A program made the translations under genes and the position numbers. The notes under the pieces are model-generated. The model was not told the DNA's origin. It searched no databases and saw only the letters and a list, made by a program, of their open reading frames with translations. This document shows, in pieces, positions 33,583-41,300 of a DNA stretch of 64,000 bases. Origin of the DNA: Actinoplanes sp. N902-109 (GTDB lineage: Bacteria; Actinomycetota; Actinomycetes; Mycobacteriales; Micromonosporaceae). How positions within the stretch are numbered: the first letter of the stretch is position 1; every line of letters begins with the position of its first letter. Location: contig NC_021191.1 in assembly GCF_000389965.1 (NCBI RefSeq), positions 249,501 to 313,500 on the forward strand, written 5' to 3'.

Positions 33583-34385
33583 CCCGCATGCACCGCCTTC
33601 AGCAGAGTCACGTGGTGCCGGTTCGCCGACGGGGTCAGTGACCGCCGTTCGGTGATCCGCAGCGACACCTCGGCCAGTTCCTGCTCGGCGGCGGCGACAT
33701 CGGTGATGCCGACGACATCGGTGCAGGCGTACACCGGGCCCGGCGCCGGCTCGGCCGGGATGATCGTCACGACCCGGGACGCGGCACCGGCCGGCCAGTG
33801 GTCGTGCACGTCGTAGCGGGTGCCGCTGAGCCCGGCCACCCGGTCCACCTGCTCGTCCGGCCCGGCCGCGTCGCCGCGTTCCAGCACGGTGAACAGGAAC
33901 TGCCCGCCCGGGGCGAGGTGTTCGGCGACCGATCGGAACAGCCGCCGGCGGCCCGCGGAGTCCAGCAGGGACAGCGACGTGGTGCCGAGGACGATCGTCG
34001 GGAAGCTGGTGCCGAGGTCGAAACCGGCCATATCGGCGTGCACGACCGTGCAGCCGGCGCGCAGCCGGGCCGGTGCCGCCCGCAGTCGTCCTCGGAGCAG
34101 CCCGAGCATGTCCTCGGACAGGTCCAGTGCGGTCACCGGGCGGCCCAGGGCCAGCAGCGGGAACGTGAACCGGCCGGAGCCGGCGGCCAGGTCCAGCACG
34201 GCACCGGGAACGGCCCGGACCGCGCGGACGATCTCCTGCACCTCGAACCCGTCGTTCGCGGCGAGGTCGTGGTAGATGGGGGCGCCGTGCTCGTCGTAGA
34301 CGTCACAGAGCCGCACCCGGTCGCCGAGTTGCTCGATGCGGCGCCGGGCCAGCCCCGGCGGCATCGTGATGGTGGGCGTCGTCAT
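33579..34385 (-). CDS. mpaM: Daptide-type SAM-dependent methyltransferase
   Basis: A 268-residue class I methyltransferase. Motif I is VLDLAAGSGRF at about 63-73, followed by ALDLSEDML (motif II acidic residue) and an HADMAGFDLG segment. A long C-terminal beta-rich part (from about 165) shapes the substrate pocket. In the daptide pathway this enzyme dimethylates the new C-terminal amine, giving a second positively charged terminus. Its start overlaps the stop of the 34382 gene and its stop overlaps the start of the aminotransferase gene, so three pathway steps are translationally coupled. Confidence 0.86.
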   Translation of the reverse strand: MTTPTITMPPGLARRRIEQLGDRVRLCDVYDEHGAPIYHDLAANDGFEVQEIVRAVRAVPGAVLDLAAGSGRFTFPLLALGRPVTALDLSEDMLGLLRGRLRAAPARLRAGCTVVHADMAGFDLGTSFPTIVLGTTSLSLLDSAGRRRLFRSVAEHLAPGGQFLFTVLERGDAAGPDEQVDRVAGLSGTRYDVHDHWPAGAASRVVTIIPAEPAPGPVYACTDVVGITDVAAAEQELAEVSLRITERRSLTPSANRHHVTLLKAVHAG

Positions 34386-35437
34386 CGCGCACCGGCCGGT
34401 TGTCCGTTGCCCAGCTGGATCCCGCGCTCGGCGAAGAAGCCGTTGACCCGGGTAAGCGCGGCGGGCGGCACGTACTCGGCCGCGGCGCCGGTGTCCCCGG
34501 CGACGATCAGGCACTCGACAGCCGCGGCGGAGAGCCGGTCCAGCGCGAACACCCGGCCCGTGGTGTCGTACACGTAGGCCTGCTCGGTGGTCCACAGCAC
34601 CATCGGCAGCCCGGGGTCGCGGAAGTCGCCGGCGTCGGGCCGCACCTCCAGGTCGGGGTTGAGCCGCCCGCCGAAGCCGGACACCCGCACCCCGATGACC
34701 TCGTTCGCCGTCATCATCCGCAGCGCGTCCAGGGCGACCAGGTACCGGGCCAGGAACGGCCGGCTGAGCAGCTCGGCCGATCGCACCTCCTCGGGTACGA
34801 CGGCACCGATGCTGACGGCGCACGGCACCGTGCTCGCCTGGTTGAGCCGTTCCCAGGTGGCGACGAGTTCGGCCAGCGAATCGCCCACCCGGCCCAGCGG
34901 CGAACCGTTGGGCGAGGTCGAGATCGCGCCGTCCGGCCCGACGTAGAGCCGCAGGGCCGGACCGCCCGCCGCCGGATCCGCGCCGAGAGCGGGCAGATCG
35001 GTGATCCGTACGGGCGGGGTGATCGCGAATTCCGGGAACGTGCCCGCGGTGAACGCGGTGTCCGCGTCGGCCAGGAACTCCGCGAAGTCGTCGCCGTTGG
35101 TGATGCGCAGCAGGGTGGGGCCGAGCACCGACATGAACCGGCTGCTCGCATAATCCTGGTTCTGCAGGAAGAAGTCGTCACCGACGGCCAGGTCGGAACC
35201 CGGCTCGAACAGCGAGCCCGCGTAGCCGACCACCCCGGCCGCCAGGTCGTCCTCGCCCGGCGCCAGCACCACCGTGCCGGTGCCGGCCAGGTCCGATGCG
35301 AGGACGGCTGCGAGGTGGCCGCGATCGGCGAGGGCGATCGTGGCGACCGCCCCGGCCGGCAATGCCACCGGCTCGGGTGTTCCGGTGCCCCACGACATGA
35401 TGTGCCGTTTCACGAGTCTGAGTTGTGCCCTGTCCAT
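34382..35437 (-). CDS. Putative daptide RiPP-recognition partner protein
   Basis: A 351-residue protein without a catalytic motif that I recognise. It contains Gly/Ala-rich stretches and segments such as AVSIGAVVPEEVRSAELLS and VIGVRVSGFGGRLNPDL. The assignment comes from place: daptide clusters carry one RRE-containing partner needed for the oxidative decarboxylation, and this is the only candidate of that kind, overlapping the methyltransferase (4 nt) and sharing TAATG with the LLM oxidoreductase. A winged-helix RRE could lie in the last 90 residues, where the hydrophobic pattern fits, but this is only a suggestion. It could also deliver peptides to the YcaO enzyme, which otherwise has no partner. 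Confidence 0.65.
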   Translation of the reverse strand: MDRAQLRLVKRHIMSWGTGTPEPVALPAGAVATIALADRGHLAAVLASDLAGTGTVVLAPGEDDLAAGVVGYAGSLFEPGSDLAVGDDFFLQNQDYASSRFMSVLGPTLLRITNGDDFAEFLADADTAFTAGTFPEFAITPPVRITDLPALGADPAAGGPALRLYVGPDGAISTSPNGSPLGRVGDSLAELVATWERLNQASTVPCAVSIGAVVPEEVRSAELLSRPFLARYLVALDALRMMTANEVIGVRVSGFGGRLNPDLEVRPDAGDFRDPGLPMVLWTTEQAYVYDTTGRVFALDRLSAAAVECLIVAGDTGAAAEYVPPAALTRVNGFFAERGIQLGNGQPAGAR

Positions 35438-36411
35438 TACCGTCCCCCGCCTGCCGTACCGGCACGAATCACGTTCTTGAGGTCTTCGAGGCCCGCACGC
35501 GGACCATGTACTTTGTGGACGCCGGTCACGTTGAGAACAATTTCGTCAACGCCGGCATCGGTGTACGTGTGGATTTTCTTGATGACGTCGTCGAGGGTTC
35601 CGTGCACAAAGGCATCGGTTTCCAGAACGCCTCGGACGGCGGCTGTCAGATCGCCGGGCGGCACATTCACCCCGGCAGTTCGCAACATGTCCAGGTAATG
35701 CGGCGCCTGCAGATGAGCGCTGTTGCCGGCCAGCACCACGTTCTCCGGTGCGTCATCGCGTTCGACCGCGACCGGCACCATGGCCACCAGGCGGGGCGGG
35801 GTGGTCCGGCCCACGCGGGCCATGCCTTCCCGGATCGCCGGCTGCAGCACGTCGCGGATGTAGTGCGGCGGTGTCAGCCAGGTGATGGCCGCGTCGGCGA
35901 GCTCGCCGGCCAGCCGCGCCATGCCCGGCCGCAGCACGCCCAGCCCGAGATCGACCCGGGGAGCCGGCACCTGCGGCAGCTTGGCGTGCACCTTGACGTA
36001 GCTGCCGTCGAGCCGCACCTCCTCGCCGTCGAGCAGGCCGCGGACGGTGCTCAGGTATTCCCGCGCCGCGGTGAGCGGGCTGGCGTACGGCGCACCGAGC
36101 ATCCCGGCCTGCAGCTCCCGCGAGCCGGGCCCGAAGCCGGCCAGCACGGGGTGGCCGGTGGCCAGCGCCAGCGACCTGGCCTGCACCGCGGCCTCGTACG
36201 GGTGCCGCAGCGGCAGCAGCGTGACGCCGAGCCCGACCGGCACCCGGAAGCCGGCGCCGGCCGCGGCGGCGAACGCCTGGTGCGTCTCGAGCAGCACCGA
36301 CTGGCCCTGCCACAGCCGCCGGGCGGCCGTCCATTCGACCATTCCGGCGTACGGCAGCACCTGCTCGGAACGGCGGGGAACAAATGGCACGAGCACGGAT
36401 AGCTGCGACAT
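35437..36411 (-). CDS. LLM-class flavin/F420-dependent oxidoreductase in the RiPP operon
   Basis: A 324-residue luciferase-like monooxygenase-fold protein, with FRVPVGLGVTLLPLRHPYE near the front, GPGSRELQAGMLG, PRVDLGLGVLRPGMARLAGE and a C-terminal VDEIVLNVTG-type barrel strand. It is the first gene of the 14.4-kb operon, with AGGAGGAG five bases before the ATG. LLM proteins use FMN or F420. In class V lanthipeptides an F420H2-dependent member of this superfamily reduces Dha to D-Ala, so here it may reduce Dha/Dhb formed by LanKC. That function is inferred; an oxidative role is not excluded. Confidence 0.82.
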   Translation of the reverse strand: MSQLSVLVPFVPRRSEQVLPYAGMVEWTAARRLWQGQSVLLETHQAFAAAAGAGFRVPVGLGVTLLPLRHPYEAAVQARSLALATGHPVLAGFGPGSRELQAGMLGAPYASPLTAAREYLSTVRGLLDGEEVRLDGSYVKVHAKLPQVPAPRVDLGLGVLRPGMARLAGELADAAITWLTPPHYIRDVLQPAIREGMARVGRTTPPRLVAMVPVAVERDDAPENVVLAGNSAHLQAPHYLDMLRTAGVNVPPGDLTAAVRGVLETDAFVHGTLDDVIKKIHTYTDAGVDEIVLNVTGVHKVHGPRAGLEDLKNVIRAGTAGGGR

Positions 36412-36678
36412 TTCACTCCTCCTATAAGGTCGATATGACCAGTTCCTCAGCGAGGTGTTGGCCCCTTGTCGGCGTTCGTTCGCCGCCGATGGGAAGAGTT
36501 TTGCCGCCGCCTCCCGGGGGCAGCTAGTGGTCTGTTTCGGCCGAGCGCTGCGGTGGCCGCATGCGGACGGGTCGACAGCCGTCGCCGATCGGGGGCATGA
36601 TGCGGTCGGATGCCTGGTAACGGGGGCCGCGCCGGACATCGGCGCACGGGTGTCCGGCCGCATGTTGAGGAGCTCCAC
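36412..36678. promoter_or_regulatory. Divergent promoter region of RiPP operon and regulator
   Basis: 267 bp without a gene. GGTCgatatGACC at 36428-36440 is a small palindrome next to the LLM ribosome site and may overlap the minus-strand promoter (TATCGA in its centre is a -10 candidate). GCCCCTTGTC at 36461-36470, followed by GGCG, recurs at 38273-38282 upstream of the large PKS, followed by TGCG. A common operator for the regulator next door is possible. GAGGAG at 36667-36672 is the ribosome-binding site of that regulator. Confidence 0.45.
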
Positions 36679-37683
36679 TTGACACTCGACCGCTTGGGTC
36701 TCGATCCCTTGGCGCAAACTGTTTACCGCGCTTTACTGGCCACTCCCGACGCCTGTCTCGACGACATCAGCCAAAGCGCCGGGGTCAGCGAATCAGACGT
36801 GCGAAGCGCTTTCGACCGGCTGGCCGGGCTGGCCCTGATCCGCCGGTCCGACGACGAGATATCGCCACCCACGCTGAACGATCCGTCGGCCGCGCTGTCC
36901 GCCCTGCTGGCTCGCGAACAGGTCCGCATCGCCCAGCGGCAGCTGCAGATCGAAGAGAGCCGGGCAGCCATTGCCGAGCTGCTCGCCGCGGGTGTCGGCG
37001 CTGGTCAGGGGCTTGAGGACAACGACATCGAGCGGGTCGTGGGGCTGGCAGCCGTCCGCGAGCGGATCAGTGAGCTGGCGGCCGGCTGCACCGAGGAGGT
37101 CTGGACCTTCAACCCGGACGGCGCCCAGTCGGAGCAGAACAGGTCCAGCTCGCGCCCGCTGAACGAGAAGACCCTGGAACGCGGCGTCCGGATGCGCGCG
37201 ATCTATCTGGACAGCGTGCGCAACGACCCGGCGACCGTCGAGCATCTGCAGTGGCTGACCGACCAGGGCGCCGAGGTGCGCACCACCCTCACCCTGCCGA
37301 TCCGCATGATCATCGTGGATCGGGCCACCGCGGTGGTGCCGATCGACGACCGGGCCAGCAACCAGGGTGCCATCGTGATCACCGGGCGCGGCATGGTGGC
37401 CGGCCTCGTCGCCCTGTTCGTGTCGACGTGGAAGTCGGCCCAGCCGCTGTCGTCGCGGCGCAGTCGCGAACCGGGCCAGCCCAACGCCCAGGAACGGGCC
37501 GCGCTCCGGCTGTGGGCCCAGGGCGCAACCGACGCCTCGGTCGCCCGCACGCTGGGCATCTCCGAGCGGACCGTGCGCCGGATCAGCGAGACCATCGCCG
37601 AGCGGTTGCGCGCGCGCAGCCGGTTCGAGGCCGGCGCACGAGCCATGGATGTCGGCTGGCTGAGTGCCGAGGATCTGATCTGA
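36679..37683 (+). CDS. TrmB/LuxR-like transcriptional regulator
   Basis: A 334-residue regulator. Residues 1-65 form a TrmB-type winged helix (LGLDPLAQTVYRALLATPDA, then QSAGVSESDVRSAFDRL), the centre (about 115-245) is a phospholipase-D-like TrmB sensor section, and the C-terminus (about 270-325) a LuxR-type helix-turn-helix (ERAALRLWAQGATDASVA, then GISERTVRRI). Such fusions are common single-component activators of actinomycete RiPP and PKS clusters. The TTG at 36679 has GAGGAG six bases upstream; longer in-frame starts exist. It is divergent from the RiPP operon and followed by a strong terminator, so it is likely monocistronic. It may control both the RiPP operon and the PKS at 38400. 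Confidence 0.87.
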   Translation: MTLDRLGLDPLAQTVYRALLATPDACLDDISQSAGVSESDVRSAFDRLAGLALIRRSDDEISPPTLNDPSAALSALLAREQVRIAQRQLQIEESRAAIAELLAAGVGAGQGLEDNDIERVVGLAAVRERISELAAGCTEEVWTFNPDGAQSEQNRSSSRPLNEKTLERGVRMRAIYLDSVRNDPATVEHLQWLTDQGAEVRTTLTLPIRMIIVDRATAVVPIDDRASNQGAIVITGRGMVAGLVALFVSTWKSAQPLSSRRSREPGQPNAQERAALRLWAQGATDASVARTLGISERTVRRISETIAERLRARSRFEAGARAMDVGWLSAEDLI

Positions 37684-37690
37684 AACAGCT

Positions 37691-37716
37691 GAGGGGCGGC
37701 CCGCGGGCCGCCCCTC
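37691..37716. terminator. Perfect 26-bp palindrome between convergent genes
   Basis: GAGGGGCGGCCC followed by a 2-nt centre and its exact complement gives a 12-bp all-matched stem, beginning 8 bp after the regulator stop and ending 7 bp before the stop of the minus-strand 103-aa gene. There is no T-run on either side. It is probably a bidirectional hairpin terminator, as is common in actinomycetes. Confidence 0.8.
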
Positions 37717-37722
37717 GACTCG

Positions 37723-38034
37723 TCAGCCGCCCCAATCCCAGAGATCGGTGCGGTACCGCAGCATTTCCAGCGGAATCAATTCCGCCAATATCGTGGTGGC
37801 CGCGGCGTGCGGCGTCACCGATGCCAGCGCCTGCCGGACCCGTTCCACGTCCGGGGTGCCGTCGGCCGGCGAGGGTCCGTTCAGGAATATGCCGACAACG
37901 AGCCATTCATCGCGCTCGCACCGGAAGACGTGCGCGACATCGGTTTCCGGTATGTGCCGGTCGACTGCCTCGGCTATCCGGTCACGGGTGAGTTCCGGAC
38001 TGGCGGGAAAAACCCACACCGCGATCAGATACAT
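37723..38034 (-). CDS. 103-aa protein of unknown function
   Basis: A 103-residue soluble protein beginning MYLIAVWVFPASPELTRDRI, with EWLVVGIFLNGP in the middle and ending LRYRTDLWDWGG. The strand-helix-strand pattern resembles small alpha/beta 'ferredoxin-like' proteins, but no family was recognised. It has no ribosome-binding site of its own: its ATG lies 3 nt after the stop of a 32-codon ORF that does have one, so it is probably translated by coupling. Proximity to the RiPP operon may be coincidental. Confidence 0.62.
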   Translation of the reverse strand: MYLIAVWVFPASPELTRDRIAEAVDRHIPETDVAHVFRCERDEWLVVGIFLNGPSPADGTPDVERVRQALASVTPHAAATTILAELIPLEMLRYRTDLWDWGG

Positions 38035-38037
38035 GGG

Positions 38038-38136
38038 CTATTGCCAACCCCAATCACCGGCGAGGCTGATCACCACGTGGCTCAGCGAGACAAGGTAGGT
38101 GGTGGCGGTGCCGAGGCTGTGCAGAAAGAGTCCCAT
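38038..38136 (-). CDS. 32-aa hydrophobic peptide gene
   Basis: ATG at 38136 is preceded by GGGGGAG at a normal distance. The peptide starts MGLFLHSLGTATTYLVSL and ends SLAGDWGWQ; residues about 3-26 form a single hydrophobic segment with several Ser/Thr and no Lys, Arg or Cys. It could be a membrane peptide, a small toxin-like or quorum peptide, or merely a coupling leader for the 103-aa gene, whose start follows its stop by 3 nt. It lacks the MQELE-LEAP recognition block and the C-terminal Thr, so it is not a substrate of the daptide set. The size is below usual gene-calling limits. Confidence 0.5.
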   Translation of the reverse strand: MGLFLHSLGTATTYLVSLSHVVISLAGDWGWQ

Positions 38137-38325
38137 GGTGTTGCTCCCCCGTTGCTGTGGTGATGCGTTCATCGTGCGGTCCGCAATTGACTGCCGGAAC
38201 CGGTCGAATGCGGCCATGACCGGATTCGACCTGTCGCCCTATCCGATTAGGACAGCGGGTCACCGCAGGTCAGCCCCTTGTCTGCGAATTTGCTGAGAGG
38301 CGGGTGGCCGCAATCGGCCAGGGGG

Positions 38326-38363
38326 TAGTGCTGGCGCTACCCCGAGGTGGGTAGCCAGCACTA
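38326..38363 (+). promoter_or_regulatory. Inverted repeat upstream of the PKS start
   Basis: TAGTGCTGG (38326-38334) and CTACCC (38337-38342) pair with GGGTAG (38349-38354) and CCAGCACTA (38355-38363), a 15-bp stem with a 2-nt bulge and a 6-nt loop, 36 bp before the GTG of the PKS. It can be an operator for a dimeric regulator or a hairpin in the 5' leader. GCCCCTTGTC at 38273-38282 upstream is shared with the RiPP promoter region. Confidence 0.5.
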
Positions 38364-38399
38364 TCGCGGGGAGTTGCGCGGCTTTGGCAGGGTGGCCCG

Positions 38400-41300
38400 G
38401 TGCTCGCATCCATTGAGGACCTCCTGCGGCAACATGCGAAAGAACGACCGGACCGGACGGCCTTCGAGGCGGGGCCCGACAGCATCACGTTCGCCCAGCT
38501 GGAGGAGCGCACGCGGCGCTTCGCCGGCGGGCTCGCCGGACTGGGCCTGGCCCGCGGCGAGCGGGTGCTCATCTGCCTGCCCGCCGGCCTCGACGCGATC
38601 GTGGCGCTGCTGGGCGTCGTGCGCGCCGCCGCGGTCGGCGTCCCGGTCAATCCGCGGTCGTCCACGGCCGAGCTGGGCCGCTACGTCGACGACTGCACGC
38701 CGCGCCTGGTGATCACCGACCCGGGCCGCCGGGTGGCCGGCGCCGAGGTGGCGACCGTGGCGTCGGTCCTGGCCACGGCAGGGGAGATGCCGGACGTCCC
38801 GCTGGAGCCGGCGGCCGACGCCTGGATCCACTACACCTCCGGCAGCACCGGACAGCCCAAGGGCGTGGTCTCCAGCCAGGGGCGATGGTTGCCGCTCGCC
38901 CGGCTGGTGATGGTGGAACGGCTCGGCATGGTCGCCGACGACCGGCTGCTGTGGCCGATCCCGGTCTTCCATGCGCTCGGGCACGAGCGGTGCGTCCTCG
39001 GCGTTCTGGTCAGCGGCTGCACGGCCCGGATCCTCGACCAGCCGAGCGTCGCCGACCTGGCCGACGCCCTGCGGACCTGGCGTCCCACCGTGCTGACCGG
39101 GGTGCCGACCACCTTCCACCGGCTGGTGGCGGCGGTGCGGGAGCAACCGCTCGACCTGCCGGCGCTGCGGTTCTGCGTGACCGGCGGGGCGCCCTGCCCG
39201 GCCGATCTGCGCCGCGCCGTGCTCGCCGCGCTGGGCGCGCCGCTGCTCAACAGCTACGGCGCCACCGAGACCTGCGGTGGGATCGCGGTCGAGGATCCGG
39301 GTCCGGTGCCGGCTGAGGGATCGGTCGGTCGCATCACCGATTTCGCCGTCCGCATCGCCCACCCCGGCACGGGCGCGGCACTGCCACCGGGCGCCGAGGG
39401 CGAGGTCTGGGTCCGCGGTCCCAGCCTGATGCGGGGTTATCTGCATCAACCCGAGGCCACTGCCGAGGTGCTCACCGCCGACGGCTGGTATCGCACCGGC
39501 GATCTGGGACGCCTCGACGGTGACCAGCTGTTCCTGTCCGGGCGGGCCGGTGACCTGATCATCCGCGGTGGCACCAACATCCACCCGGCCGAGGTCGAGC
39601 GGGTGCTGCTGGGGCTGCCCGGGGTGGCCGACGCAGCCGTTGCCGGCCGGCCGCATCACCGGCTCGGCCAGGTCGCGATCGCGTGGGTCGTGCCCGCCGC
39701 CGACGGAGTGGATCCGACCGCCCTGCTCGCGGCGTGCCGGCGCGCGCTGTCCGCAGCCAAGGCACCCGACGAGATCCGCGTCGTCGAGGTCATCCCGCGC
39801 ACGTCGTCCGGCAAGGTCCTCCGCGATCGGCTCGGGGCGGCCGGGCGCAGCGCCGGGGATCCCATCGCCATCGTGGCCGCCACCTGCCGCTATCCCGGCG
39901 GCGTGGCATCCCCGGAGGAGCTGTGGGCCCTTGTCGCCCGGGAGGGCGACGCCATCGCGCCGCTCCCGGCGGATCGCGGGTGGGATCCCGATCTCTACGA
40001 TCCCGACCCCGACCGGCCGCAGCACTCCTATGCCCGCAGTGGCGGATTCCTCGACGCGGCAACGGATTTCGACCCGGCGCCGTTCGCCATCAGCGAGGTT
40101 GAGGCGCTCGCCATGGACCCCCAGCAGCGGCTGCTGCTGGAAACCGCATGGGAGCTGTGGGAGCGCGCCGGCATCGACCCGGCCACCGTCCGCGGCACCG
40201 AGGTCGGCACCTATGTCGGCCTCATGTATCGCGACTATGCGTCGCTCGGCGAGGATGCCGTGCCCGCCGAGATCGAAAGCCACCTCGGGCTCGGCTCGGC
40301 GGGCAGCGTCGCCTCGGGCCGCATCGCCTACACGTTCGGCCTCACCGGTCCGGCCGTCACCATCGACACCGCCTGCTCGTCGTCCCTCGTCGCGATGCAC
40401 TCGGCGGTGCGGGCGCTGCGGGCCGGCGAGTGCACGATGGCGATCGCGGGTGGTGCCACGGTGATGTCCACCCCCGGGCCGTTCATCGGGTTCAGCCGGT
40501 TGCGCGGGCTCGCCCCGGACGGCCGGGTCAAGGCGTTCTCCGCCGACGCGGACGGCACGAGCTGGGCCGAGGGTGTCGGCCTCCTGCTGCTCGAACGCCT
40601 CTCCGACGCCGAGCGCCACGGCCATCCGGTGCTGGGGCTGTTGCGTGGCACCGCGGTCGGCTCGGACGGTGCCTCCAACGGGCTCGCCGCGCCGAACGGC
40701 CCGGCACAGCAGCGGGTCATCCGGGCCGCGCTCGCCGATGCCGGCCTGGGCCCCGACGAGGTCGACGCGGTCGAGGCGCACGGCACCGGCACGTTGCTGG
40801 GGGACCCGATCGAGGCGCAGGCGCTGCTTGCGACGTACGGGCGCAACCGGCCGACCGGCCGTCCGCTGTGGCTGGGCACGGTGAAGTCGAACATCGGCCA
40901 CACCCAGGCCGCGGCCGGCGTGGCCGGGGTCATCAAGATGCTGGCTGCCATGCGGCACGGCATGCTGCCCCGGACCCTGCACGTCGAGCGGCCCAACGAC
41001 CACGTCGACTGGACAGCCGGGGACGTCGCGCTGCTCACCCGGGCGCGGCCCTGGCCCGAATTCGGCCGGCCCCGCCGCGCGGGCATCTCGTCGTTCGGCA
41101 TCTCCGGCACGAACGCGCACGTCATCGTCGAACAGGCACCGGACCGAGCCGCCCCGAGCGCCGAGCACCGGCCCGCCTCGCCGCTGCTGTTCTCGGCCGC
41201 CGACGAGCCTGGCCTGCAGCGTCGAGCCGGTCAACTGCTGAAGCACGGCGCTGTGGAGGCCGCCGCACTGGGCACGACCCGCGCGGCGCAGCGGCATCGG

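Noticed and set aside
38038..38136. Sixth precursor for the RiPP operon
   Set aside because: It lacks the MQELE-LEAP leader block, the acidic leader and the C-terminal Thr, and is transcribed separately beyond a terminator palindrome.
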